Assembly (NCBI GenBank): GCA_020344755.1
Contig: CP070829.1
Location: 1,508,475-1,542,764, forward strand
Origin: Gemmatimonadales bacterium
Lineage (GTDB): Bacteria > Gemmatimonadota > Gemmatimonadetes > Longimicrobiales > Gaopeijiaceae
Direction: 5' to 3'
Length of the DNA stretch: 34,290 bases
Each line of letters begins with the position of its first letter. Within the stretch, counting starts at the first letter, position 1. A program made the position numbers and the translations under genes. The notes under the pieces were generated by a model, which was given only the letters and a program-made list of their open reading frames with translations, was not told the DNA's origin and made no database searches. Positions 1-8,588 of this stretch are shown here, piece by piece.

Positions 1-125
1 TCGCTCCACCGCCGCGGAAGATGTGGCAGACCCGGACCGAGGGCCAGCCGCCTCACCGAGTGGGCCGGAGCCGCTCGGGTCGCCGAACCAGAATCCCGGC
101 CGAACCGAACCCCGCCGTTCTTCGC

Positions 126-740
126 TCAGGCGTGACCCGGTTCCGTCCTCGTCGGTAGATCCATCGAATCCATTGACTCGGCGATCTCCCTGTGGACGTA
201 CATCTGCAGCCCGATGGGAACGAGACCCGCCCCGGCAAAGACGCGCCAATACCATGCGGGCTCCCGGAGGTGGAAGTCCTCGCGGTCGCCCTCGACCGGA
301 TCCTCCGACGTGAACACCTCCAGCAAAGCCACGCCTCCCACCAGATCCGCTACGATGTCCATCGCCCTCAGTACCGCTTCCTTGCCCATGTAGTGCATGA
401 CATCCGCGCACACCACGAGGTCGAAGGGCTCCTCGAAGGCGAACGATTCCAGGTCGTCCAGGGATCCGTGCAACAGGTTTCGAGACGCCCCGAACCGCTC
501 CACGGCGTACCCGCTGGGATCGATTCCCAGGTAGGATGCCTCCGGCCGAATCTCGTGCAGGATCGGCTGCCAGCGGCCCTCTCCACACCCCACGTCCAGC
601 ACCGACTTCAGCGGCCGGTCCAGGACCGACTCCGTGGCCGCCACCGCCAGGGCCACCTGTCGACGGAGTTCTGCCTCGCCCTTGGGCGGCTCTTCGCCCC
701 GGTACCACCGGTCGAAGTAGGTGCGGTCGTACCGCTTCAT
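126..740 (-). CDS. Class I SAM-dependent methyltransferase
   Basis: A 204-residue protein with the Rossmann-type methyltransferase fold. Motif I (VLDVGCGEGRW) lies near residues 47-57 and should bind S-adenosylmethionine. It is followed by an acidic strand end (LGIDPSG, D74) for the ribose hydroxyls and by DLVVCADVMHYM near residue 106, the usual motif IV position. The N-terminus (YDRTYFDRWYRG) resembles small cytosolic methyltransferases with no signal or membrane segment. The substrate cannot be told from the sequence; small molecules and proteins are both possible. It lies downstream of the kinase gene on the same strand, separated by about 265 bases that may hold one small ORF. The fold assignment is firm; the specific role is unknown. 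Confidence 0.88.
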   Translation of the reverse strand: MKRYDRTYFDRWYRGEEPPKGEAELRRQVALAVAATESVLDRPLKSVLDVGCGEGRWQPILHEIRPEASYLGIDPSGYAVERFGASRNLLHGSLDDLESFAFEEPFDLVVCADVMHYMGKEAVLRAMDIVADLVGGVALLEVFTSEDPVEGDREDFHLREPAWYWRVFAGAGLVPIGLQMYVHREIAESMDSMDLPTRTEPGHA

Positions 741-764
741 GAGCCGACCCGCCCCACCCTGGCT

Positions 765-932
765 CTACCGGACCGCCGCGTCCACCGCATGCTTCATCCG
801 CTCCGCCCAGCCGGGAACGGCCCGGAATTGGCCTGTCGCCGTCCTTTCGGGTGTCTGGAGACTGACGAGGGCGTCGTCGGGTCCATTGGCCAGCCGCCGC
901 CCTGGGCTGTCGTCGCAGCCGGGATCGTCCAA
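765..932 (-). CDS. Possible small protein, 55 residues
   Basis: An unrecognised short ORF between the kinase and the methyltransferase on the same strand. It would start at a TTG (930-932) preceded by GGGAGGAG with a 6-base spacer, a good ribosome binding site. It stops 24 bases before the methyltransferase start. The C-terminal half (QFRAVPGWAERMKHAVDAAVR) has a protein-like mix of hydrophobic and charged residues and mostly G or C at third codon positions. The N-terminal half is rich in D, P and G and less convincing. It could be real and co-translated with the methyltransferase, or chance openness in GC-rich DNA. No family is recognised. Confidence 0.3.
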   Translation of the reverse strand: MDDPGCDDSPGRRLANGPDDALVSLQTPERTATGQFRAVPGWAERMKHAVDAAVR

Positions 933-1005
933 TAGGGTCTCCTCCCGGCCCGGAGGCGGATCCGACCCGGGGTCCAGCCAGAGGCGGGGTGTGTGGGTGC
1001 TCGCG

Positions 1006-3654
1006 TCAATTCTCGGCCCCCCCTGCCTCTCGGAGCAGCCTCTCGACCTCCGTCGTCCAACCTTGGACCACCTTCAGCGTCGTGGTGGTCACGACCGGAT
1101 CATCGATGACGAGGAACCGCGCCTCGTCCGAGGTCACATCGAAGGAGCGGCCACCTACGTTCACGAAGTCTCCTTCGTACACCACCCGCGGGGAACCCAC
1201 CGACAGGGCTGGAGCCCGCCCCACGTCCGCCACCATGATCCGGCGCCCGCTGCGGTAGTAGAGCCTTTGCCCGTCCTCGGACCAGCGAGGCTCCTCGGCG
1301 CCGCCTGTGATGGAGACCTGGATGCGTTCGCCGGTGGGTGGGTAAGGTTCCACGTAGTTCTGGTACTCGCCGGTCAGGGCCGACGTATAGGCCACCGCAT
1401 CGCCGGTGGGCGAGAGGACCAGGCCCCACGACGTATCGTCGGAGCTGACGCGCTCCACCGTCTGGGAGCTCAGGTCCGCCACACCCACCCCGGCCGGATC
1501 ACGCATGCCAACACCCAACAGAGTGCCACCCGGAGACCAGGAATAGGCGGAGGTGATGGAATCCATCTCCGGAAATGCGCGCCTCGCCCTGGATCCCGAA
1601 CTCACCGGCTGGATGAAGCCCACGCGGAACGGCTCGTATCGGTTGTACAGGATCTCCAGCCCGTCCGGGGACCAGTCCAGGGGACGGCTTGCCCCCGGCT
1701 CCACCGTCACCTGTTCCCTTCGGCCCGACGCCAACTCATAGATCCAGACGTGCGATCCGCCGGCATCGTACTCCTCGACCGCCAACCGGTCTCCGGTGGG
1801 AGAGAGCTCGAAGGTCCCACGCTCCCGAACCGGCAGGTCCAGGTGCGTACGCGAGCCGTCGGACTCCACCCACGCGAGGGGGCCCTCGTTCAGGGACCCA
1901 CCCTCTGCGTAGACCAGGGTCCCCCCCGGGGTCACATCCCACTGCCCCTGCCCGTAGATCTCCCCTCGGATGCCACTCAGCACCGGTACCCGCGGGCTCG
2001 TAGCGCGTCCTTGGTTGCCGTCGAACCGCGAAACGGACAGCGTCGCGCCGGTCATGTCCACCATGTACCCGGCCGGGAGGTACGCAAGGTGACGGTCGTC
2101 GCCTACGATCGAGGTCGCCACACCCTCCGCCAGATCGAGGAGGACGCCTCCCGCGATGATCCGGTTCGCTCCCGGAAGCCACTGCGGCCACCCGAAATCC
2201 GTCGAGTCCGGATACGCGGATCCGAGGTCCTGGACCCTCCCTCCCTGGTCCGAAACCACGCGAAGCCCCCCACCCTCGTCGTCGGAAAAGACGATCCGCC
2301 CGTCTTCCGACCAGTCCGCACCGACGGAATTCGTCGCCTCTGCAACCACGATGGGCTCGCCCCCATCGATCCGGACCTTCTTGAGCTGGTTCCCGACGAA
2401 GAATCCGACCCAGCGGCCGTTCGGTGAGAAGAACGGACCGTAGGCGTCCTCGGTTCCGGGAAGCTCCTCGATCTCGAAGGCGTTCATCGCCCGGACATAG
2501 AGGCGCGCCACCCCATCCCGCAGGCCGACATACACCAGGGTGGCGCCGTCTTCCGAGACGGCGAAGGCGCGGCGCCCGTTGCCCAGCGTGGCGGCTCCGA
2601 TGAAGGCCATGGGGATGGAGTCCGGAAGCTGTATGCTCATGCGGACAATCGCCGGCTCGGCATCCTCCGCACCCCTGCGCCCACTCCAGAGGGCCCCGCC
2701 CACGACGGCCACGGCGACTGCCCCGATCCAGACCAGCCGTTCAATCCGCCCGGGACCCCGGCCGTGACCCGCACCTTCCGGACCTCCTCCCCGAGCCGCC
2801 GCAGCCACCGTCGGGTCCGAGAGGGCCTGCGTCATTCTCCCGGTGGAGGGGAACCGATCCGCAGGGAGCTTGGCGATGGACTTGAGCACCACCCAATCCA
2901 CATGAGCGGGCACCGTGGCCCGATGACTCGAAGGGGGCAGAGGATCCCCGGTGATGATCTTGCCGAGGACCGCCTGTGCGCTCGAACCCGTGAACGGCGG
3001 TTCCCCGGCGAGCATCTCGTACAGCACGCAACCCAGGGAGTACACGTCGCTCTGCGGGCCCGGATCCCGATCGGCCGTAGCCTGCTCCGGGCTCATGTAG
3101 TACGGGGTCCCGAGGGAAAGGCCCGTCTCGGTCAGGCGACCGGCTCCAGCCGCGGTCACGGCCAGGGCGATCCCGAAGTCCGCAATGAGGGGTCGTCCTT
3201 CCCGGAGCAGGATGTTCGCGGGCTTGATGTCCCGGTGGATGATCCCCTGCCGGTGGGCATAGTCCAGCGCCTCTCCCACCTCGGTCGCGATACGGACGGC
3301 CTCTTCGACGGGCAGCTGGCGCTCCCGGTCCAGGCGCTCTCTCAGAGACTCCCCCTCCACGTAGGGCATGACGTAGAAGAGGAACGAGTCGGCCTCTCCG
3401 GAATCGAAGAGGGGAAGGATGTTGGGGTGCTGCAGGTTGGCGGTGGTCCGAATCTCCGCCAGAAACCGATCCGCACCGACGACGGCGGCCAATTCGGGCT
3501 TCAAGACCTTGATGGCCACCTGGCGGTGGTGCTTCAGGTCGTGCGCCAGATAGACGGTGGCCATTCCCCCAGCGCCCAGCTCGCGCTCGATACGGTAGCG
3601 ATCGGAGAGGGCGGCCGTGAGCCGGGAGATCAAGGGCAGGGGAGGGATGTCCAT
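1006..3654 (-). CDS. Membrane Ser/Thr protein kinase (PknB type) with C-terminal TolB-like propeller
   Basis: 882 residues. The kinase domain spans about residues 20-280: glycine loop GAGGMATVY, ATP-binding lysine K49 (VAIKVLKPE), catalytic HRDIKPANILL with D142, DFG at 159-161, and SPEQ in the activation segment. All expected catalytic residues are present, so it should be active. A single hydrophobic span follows at about 306-323. The remaining 550 residues contain repeated WD40-like/PD40 strands (for example FSPNGRWVGFFV, LSPTGDRLAVEE), predicting a periplasmic beta-propeller that could sense a ligand or peptide. This architecture is frequent in Gemmatimonadota and Acidobacteria. The gene is divergent from the amidase. 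No clear Shine-Dalgarno sequence precedes the ATG. It is a paralogue of the kinase at 5777-8533. Confidence 0.93.
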   Translation of the reverse strand: MDIPPLPLISRLTAALSDRYRIERELGAGGMATVYLAHDLKHHRQVAIKVLKPELAAVVGADRFLAEIRTTANLQHPNILPLFDSGEADSFLFYVMPYVEGESLRERLDRERQLPVEEAVRIATEVGEALDYAHRQGIIHRDIKPANILLREGRPLIADFGIALAVTAAGAGRLTETGLSLGTPYYMSPEQATADRDPGPQSDVYSLGCVLYEMLAGEPPFTGSSAQAVLGKIITGDPLPPSSHRATVPAHVDWVVLKSIAKLPADRFPSTGRMTQALSDPTVAAAARGGGPEGAGHGRGPGRIERLVWIGAVAVAVVGGALWSGRRGAEDAEPAIVRMSIQLPDSIPMAFIGAATLGNGRRAFAVSEDGATLVYVGLRDGVARLYVRAMNAFEIEELPGTEDAYGPFFSPNGRWVGFFVGNQLKKVRIDGGEPIVVAEATNSVGADWSEDGRIVFSDDEGGGLRVVSDQGGRVQDLGSAYPDSTDFGWPQWLPGANRIIAGGVLLDLAEGVATSIVGDDRHLAYLPAGYMVDMTGATLSVSRFDGNQGRATSPRVPVLSGIRGEIYGQGQWDVTPGGTLVYAEGGSLNEGPLAWVESDGSRTHLDLPVRERGTFELSPTGDRLAVEEYDAGGSHVWIYELASGRREQVTVEPGASRPLDWSPDGLEILYNRYEPFRVGFIQPVSSGSRARRAFPEMDSITSAYSWSPGGTLLGVGMRDPAGVGVADLSSQTVERVSSDDTSWGLVLSPTGDAVAYTSALTGEYQNYVEPYPPTGERIQVSITGGAEEPRWSEDGQRLYYRSGRRIMVADVGRAPALSVGSPRVVYEGDFVNVGGRSFDVTSDEARFLVIDDPVVTTTTLKVVQGWTTEVERLLREAGGAEN

Positions 3655-4087
3655 GGTTGTCCGAGGCTAGGAGCGGCGCGTCCCCGACACAAGCGAATCG
3701 ATCCGTGTTGGCGTTCGGCACTCCCGCCCCCGAACCCCAGCCAAGGGCCGCCCCCTCGGGGTCCTCCGCCTTCTCCTGCCGCTCCTCTCGGAACCGGTAC
3801 GGAAACTGCTCTTAGCGTTACGGCACATGGGCCCCACCCCGACGGGAATTGGCCGAAATCCCCGCAGATAAAGCCATTCTCGCGTTATGGACGGGTTATT
3901 CGACGGATGTCGGAGACCCACCCAGCGACGCGTTGGCTCCACACGCCCATGGCAGGTGTGCTACAGGAGGCCCCCGGGCTCCGACGCACGAGGCCGCGAG
4001 ACAGACTGGGAAGGATGGGTGGAACGACCATGATGTCGCTCTGCCTCCTCCCACCATCCGGCGCCGGACGCCGGGCACCCCCGTTCA
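3655..4087. other. Divergent intergenic region between kinase and amidase genes
   Basis: 433 bases with no convincing gene. A + strand frame stays open from a TTG at 3849 to a TGA at 4089-4091, but its third codon positions are not GC-rich like the neighbours, so I do not call it. The stretch around 3850-3905 is clearly richer in A and T than the rest and is the likeliest place for the two divergent promoters. I could not identify a -35/-10 pair with confidence. Confidence 0.4.
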
Positions 4088-5695
4088 GTGATTCGATCCG
4101 TGCAACAACCCCAACCCATCTTCGTCGCCGGCGGGCTGGCCGTTCTGCTCGCCGGGGGATTCGTGGCGACCCGGAGCCTTCTTGCGGCGGGTCCGGACCA
4201 GGACTTCGAGATCATGGAGGCGACGATCCCGGAGGTCGAGGAGGCGTTCGCCGAGGCTCGACTCACCTGCAGGCAGCTGGTGGAAGGCTACCTGGCGCGG
4301 ATCGCCGCCTACGACCAGGTGGGTCCGCGCCTCAACACGGTCCAGTACCTGAACCCGCGGGCGCTTCAGCAGGCAGACTCTCTGGACGCCGTACACCGGC
4401 GGGAGGGTCCCGCTGGATCGCTCCACTGCGTTCCCATCCTCCTGAAGGACCAGGTGGAGACCCGGGACATGCCCACTTCCTTCGGATCCGCGCTCTTCGA
4501 GGACTGGGTCCCGCCCCACGATGCGACGATCGTGCAGAAGCTGCGCGATGAGGGGGCCATCATCCTCGCCAAGTCGACCATGGGAGAGTTCGCGTCCCGC
4601 TATGTGGGCTCCGCCCACGGCATCATCCGCAACGCCTATGATCCCACCCGAAACCCAAGCGGCTCCTCAGGGGGAACCGCGGCCGGCGTGGCCGCCAACT
4701 TCGGGCTGGTGGGGATCGGGGAGGACACCGCGGGCTCGGTTCGGGGTCCTGCGGCGGTCCACGCCCTGGTGGGACTCCGGCCTACCCTGCCTTTGGTGAG
4801 CCGCGCCGGGATGATGCCCGCCAATCCGTCTCAGGACACCATGGGGCCCATCACTCGCTCCGTGGTGGACGCCGCCCTGGTCCTGGACGTGATCGCCGGG
4901 TACGACCCGGAGGACCCCATCACGGCCCGCTCTGTCGGCCTGCTTCCCGAAACCTACGCCGCCGGGCTCACAACCGACGGGCTACGGGGGATTCGGATCG
5001 GAGTCATCCGGGCGCCCCAGTGGCAGGAAGAGCCGGGAGCCGACGACTTCGTGCGGGTCCGGAGCGTCTTCAATCGTGCCGTCCTGGACCTGGAGCGGCT
5101 GGGCGCCATGGTGCTGGATCCCGTGGAGATCGAAGACTTCACCGATCTGGTCGCCGCCTCCATGGACAACCCCTACGAGACGGAGGAAGCCACGGATGCG
5201 TACCTGGCGGCGCACCCCGGCGCGCCCTACGCCACCCTTTCGGACATCCTGCTCACCGGCCGTGTGAACCCGTGGCGTGCTCAGGGAATGGTGGGGGTCC
5301 TCAACCGTAGCACGGACGACCCGGGGTATCTCGAGGTGCTGAAGTCCCGGAAGGAGTTGAGGTCCGCGGTGCTGCAGGCCATGGCGGACCACGGTTTGGA
5401 CGCCCTGATCTACCCCACCTTCTCCCATGAGCCCGCGGTCATCGGCTCGGACGTGGAGACCAGTCCCGAACCCGCCGACGAGTACGCCAAGGGGGATCGC
5501 CGCTCCCTGAGCCCCGCCATCGGGTTTCCGGCACTGACGGTGCCCGCCGGCTTCACCTCCGCCGGTCTACCGGTGGGGCTCGAGTTCCTCGCCCGGCCCT
5601 TCGAAGAGGGCCTCCTGTTCCGCCTGGGCTACGCGTACGAGCAGGGAACCCGGCACCGGCGGCCACCAGAGACCACGCCACCCCTCGACTCCTGA
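4088..5695 (+). CDS. Amidase signature family hydrolase, membrane-anchored or secreted
   Basis: 535 residues. The amidase signature Ser-cisSer-Lys triad is intact: K120 in VPILLKDQV, cis-Ser S193 in NPSGSSGGTAAG, and nucleophile S217 in GEDTAGSVRGPA. Family members hydrolyse carboxylic amides (indole acetamide, fatty-acid amides, peptide amides). This one cannot be GatA on context, because it has an N-terminal hydrophobic segment (about residues 11-34) and no gatB or gatC nearby. That segment predicts export or a membrane anchor facing the periplasm. The start is a GTG, the first start codon after an in-frame stop at 4031-4033, and has no obvious ribosome binding site. Another GTG at 4100 is possible. 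It ends against the convergent kinase gene with an 81-base gap. Substrate unknown. Confidence 0.9.
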   Translation: MIRSVQQPQPIFVAGGLAVLLAGGFVATRSLLAAGPDQDFEIMEATIPEVEEAFAEARLTCRQLVEGYLARIAAYDQVGPRLNTVQYLNPRALQQADSLDAVHRREGPAGSLHCVPILLKDQVETRDMPTSFGSALFEDWVPPHDATIVQKLRDEGAIILAKSTMGEFASRYVGSAHGIIRNAYDPTRNPSGSSGGTAAGVAANFGLVGIGEDTAGSVRGPAAVHALVGLRPTLPLVSRAGMMPANPSQDTMGPITRSVVDAALVLDVIAGYDPEDPITARSVGLLPETYAAGLTTDGLRGIRIGVIRAPQWQEEPGADDFVRVRSVFNRAVLDLERLGAMVLDPVEIEDFTDLVAASMDNPYETEEATDAYLAAHPGAPYATLSDILLTGRVNPWRAQGMVGVLNRSTDDPGYLEVLKSRKELRSAVLQAMADHGLDALIYPTFSHEPAVIGSDVETSPEPADEYAKGDRRSLSPAIGFPALTVPAGFTSAGLPVGLEFLARPFEEGLLFRLGYAYEQGTRHRRPPETTPPLDS

Positions 5696-5701
5696 CGTCC
5701 C

Positions 5702-5761
5702 CCTCTCCCCGAGAGGCCGCTCGATCCGGTCGCGGTCGGCCAGGGCCGCGGCGAGCCTCTC
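5702..5761. terminator. Candidate bidirectional terminator between convergent amidase and kinase genes
   Basis: The 81-base gap between two convergent stops holds two alternative hairpins. A compact one pairs CCTCTC (5702-5707) with GAGAGG (5711-5716) over a 3-base loop. A larger one pairs GAGAGGC (5711-5717) with GCCTCTC (5755-5761). Neither has a T tract, so intrinsic termination is only suggested by position and structure. Confidence 0.35.
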
Positions 5762-5776
5762 CTTCGTTCCCGAAAT

Positions 5777-8533
5777 TCAGCGCCCGTCGCCCAGTGCCGC
5801 CCGCAGCTCTGTGAACCAGTTCACAACGGCCAGGTGGCGGATGGGCTCGGGCTCCACCCCCTCTTCCAAAGCCACGTCCGCAGCGGGCACGGCGATGATG
5901 AAGCGATCACCCGCGGGGTGCAGATCCCATGTTCCGGTGAGCTCGAAGTTCCCGGTCAGAACCAGCTCATTGGAAAGGACCCGGAACTCGGGCTCCGTCC
6001 GGACACGAGCTCGCATGAGACTATCCAGGGGGCTCTGGGACTTCCAGTAGTAGATGGCGCTCCCGTCGGCACTCCAGCGGGGGCGGTCCCCCCACCCGTT
6101 GGAGACCGGAATGGGCGGGCCCGGCTCTGGAAAGGACCGGACCACGATCTCCACACCCTCACCGACCTCTCGGCTGGTGCGGAATGCCGCCCAACGGCCG
6201 TCTGGGGAGACCGTGGCCGCCCCCAGGTCTCCGTCCACGTTCAGATAGGTCTCCCTCAGTTCGCCCTGGTCGGGGCGGGCGATGAGGAGGTCGCTGGAGG
6301 CGATGTCCGGACCCCCCGCGTAGACAATCTCCCCCGTGTTGGACCAGACGTACGGAACGTCCTGTCCCGGTGCGGCCTCGGCCCGCGTCACTTCACCGGT
6401 GGCGAGATCGAGAATGGCGAGATCGCCTCCCTCGATTCCCCCGAAGCCCTGTGGGTTGGCGCCCAGTGGACGGTCCGCGTCGAGGAAGGCGACCCGCTGC
6501 CCGTCGGGGGACCAGACCGGGAAGGCCTGCAATCCCTCCCGGGTGATCCGTTCGGTGGCCGTGCGTAGGGCCAGGTTGTAAGTGTAGAGACTCGTCTCCC
6601 CCGCCCGGTCCCCCGGCTCCAGCGCGGCGAAGGCGATGGCGTCACCACTGGGCGACCACCGCACGTTCCGGTACCGCCGCTGCGCGATGGGCACCTCGGC
6701 CCGCTCACCATCGAAGCCGACCACCACCAGGCGGTGATCGACGGTGAGCCCGGTGGACCCGGTGGGGCCCCGGGTATAGACCAGCGTCCCGTTCCGGGAG
6801 ACCGAGAAAGCTGGCGCGGTCGCCCCGGAGATCACCACGCCGTTCAGGATGGGCACCGGATCGGCGGAGAAGCCCAGCGATCCCGTGTCGAACGGGGCGG
6901 CCCACAGCCCCCCTTCGCCGTCCACGTAGATCATCTCCCCGGTGGGAAGGAGTTCGGCCCCCATGGCGTTGGGGATGAGCGTCCAGGTGGAGTCGGTGGC
7001 CGGATCCACCAGTTGGACCTCCTGCAGGTCGGGCGCGACGTACAGGATCACGTCGGTGTCCGGAAGCGACCGGGGATAGATGGCGAATTCCCCTCCCGTG
7101 CCCGCGAGGACGGCCGCCTCACCTCCGGACTCCGGGACCTGGGCCAGCCATCCGTCACCCCCACTGAAGGCGTAGAAGCGGATGAATCCATCGTCGCTCC
7201 ATCGGAGAAAGACCCGGCGCTCGTCCCCGGCGGACGCGATCTCCCGGGACGAGCCACCCGAGACGGAGATCAGGTGCAGCGAACCGTCCCCATGGGAATA
7301 GACGATGGACTGTCCGTCCGGTGAGAAGTCCATGAAGACCGCCAGCTCGGTCCCGGGGAGCACCCGGAACTCCAGATCGTCGATCTCCCGGATGAAGATC
7401 CCGTCCACTGGATCCCGGTCTCCAACAAAGGCGAGCCAGCGACCGTCCGGCGAGATGTGAATGATCTCCGGGAGTTCCAGGGTCAGGTCCTCCGTGAGCC
7501 CGACTTCGAACCGGGCTGCAGGCCCAGGCGGAAGCGCGTCCCCCCCGTCGTCGCCGAAGACCACGGCGCCCGCCGTGATCCCCAGCAGGAGCGCCACAAG
7601 GGGAAGCCAGGTCTGCACGGCTGGCCGCTTCGCCGGCTCTCGCCGGACCACCGGCAGCGCCTGCACGGTGGCGTCCACCACCACCGGCTGGTACTGGAAG
7701 GACGGGTCCCCCAGCGCGTCCACGAACCCCTTTGCGCTGGCGAACCGGTCCGCCGGAAGCTTCTCCAGCCCCTTGGAGAGGGCATCTCGGACGTGGGTGG
7801 GGACCGAGCGTCGCACCTCGGTGATGCTCCGCGGATTCTCGGTGAGGATCCGCATGAGGACGGCCTGGGCACTGGGGCCCGTGTGCGGTGGCGCTCCCGC
7901 CAGCATCTCATACAGGACGCACGCCAGGGCGTAGGTGTCGGACCGGGCGTCCACGTCCCGGTCGGCGCTGGCCTGCTCCGGCGACATGTAGTGGGGCGTC
8001 CCCACGCTCATCCCTGTCTCGGTCAGCCGCCCACCCCCGGCAGCACTGATGGCGATGGCAATCCCGAAGTCCGCCACCACCGGTTCGCCCGCATGGAGGA
8101 GGATGTTCGCGGGCTTGATGTCCCGGTGGACGATCCCCCGCTCGTGGGCGTAGTGGAGCGCACTCCCCACCGCCTTTGCGATCCGCACCGCCTCGTCCAC
8201 GGGAAGCTGCTTGTCCCGGTCCAACCGATCTCGCAGCGACTCCCCCTCCACGTACGGCATGACGTAGTAGAGGAAAGTGTCCGCCTCACCCGAGTCGAAG
8301 AGAGGTAGGATGTGCGGATGCTGCAGCGCCGCCGTGGTCTTGATCTCTGCCACGAAACGCTCGCCACCGATGACGGCCGCCAGCTCAGGGCGGAGAACCT
8401 TGATGGCCACCTTCCGGTCGTGCTTCAGGTCGTCGGCCAGGTAGACGGTCGCCATCCCGCCGGCGCCCAGCTCCTGCACGATGCGGTAGCGGTCGCCCAG
8501 GGCAACGACGAGTCGGGAGGGGATTTCGGACAT
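5777..8533 (-). CDS. Membrane Ser/Thr protein kinase (PknB type) with C-terminal TolB-like propeller
   Basis: 918 residues, with the same plan as the kinase at 1006-3654. The kinase domain covers about residues 15-275 with GAGGMATVY, K45 in VAIKVLRPE, HRDIKPANILL (D138), DFG at 155-157 and SPEQAS. A transmembrane span lies at about 308-326. The rest is a predicted periplasmic propeller with repeated SPDGRWLAF / SPDGQSIVY strands and a final ISVSGG-type blade series. All catalytic residues are intact. It lies 55 bases downstream of the DUF3179 gene and in line with the PP2C gene, so kinase and phosphatase may be co-transcribed. The kinase half is close to its paralogue, while the propeller halves have diverged, suggesting the same phosphorylation output with different sensed signals. 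Confidence 0.93.
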   Translation of the reverse strand: MSEIPSRLVVALGDRYRIVQELGAGGMATVYLADDLKHDRKVAIKVLRPELAAVIGGERFVAEIKTTAALQHPHILPLFDSGEADTFLYYVMPYVEGESLRDRLDRDKQLPVDEAVRIAKAVGSALHYAHERGIVHRDIKPANILLHAGEPVVADFGIAIAISAAGGGRLTETGMSVGTPHYMSPEQASADRDVDARSDTYALACVLYEMLAGAPPHTGPSAQAVLMRILTENPRSITEVRRSVPTHVRDALSKGLEKLPADRFASAKGFVDALGDPSFQYQPVVVDATVQALPVVRREPAKRPAVQTWLPLVALLLGITAGAVVFGDDGGDALPPGPAARFEVGLTEDLTLELPEIIHISPDGRWLAFVGDRDPVDGIFIREIDDLEFRVLPGTELAVFMDFSPDGQSIVYSHGDGSLHLISVSGGSSREIASAGDERRVFLRWSDDGFIRFYAFSGGDGWLAQVPESGGEAAVLAGTGGEFAIYPRSLPDTDVILYVAPDLQEVQLVDPATDSTWTLIPNAMGAELLPTGEMIYVDGEGGLWAAPFDTGSLGFSADPVPILNGVVISGATAPAFSVSRNGTLVYTRGPTGSTGLTVDHRLVVVGFDGERAEVPIAQRRYRNVRWSPSGDAIAFAALEPGDRAGETSLYTYNLALRTATERITREGLQAFPVWSPDGQRVAFLDADRPLGANPQGFGGIEGGDLAILDLATGEVTRAEAAPGQDVPYVWSNTGEIVYAGGPDIASSDLLIARPDQGELRETYLNVDGDLGAATVSPDGRWAAFRTSREVGEGVEIVVRSFPEPGPPIPVSNGWGDRPRWSADGSAIYYWKSQSPLDSLMRARVRTEPEFRVLSNELVLTGNFELTGTWDLHPAGDRFIIAVPAADVALEEGVEPEPIRHLAVVNWFTELRAALGDGR

Positions 8534-8588
8534 GGATTCGTCGGATCTTCGGTGGAGGTCAGAGTGGGCCGGGGTGCAAGGACTGGCT

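Noticed and set aside
1..125. Left edge of the window
   Set aside because: No frame with recognisable protein features or start signal is visible on either strand.
721..2427. Long + strand open frame antisense to the first kinase, and similar ones over other genes
   Set aside because: They are explained by high GC content; they are Arg/Pro/His-rich, lack family motifs and lie opposite well-supported genes.
3849..4091. 80-codon + strand open frame ending at the amidase start (GTGA)
   Set aside because: Third codon positions are not GC-rich as in neighbouring genes, the composition is not protein-like, and it lies in the likely promoter region.
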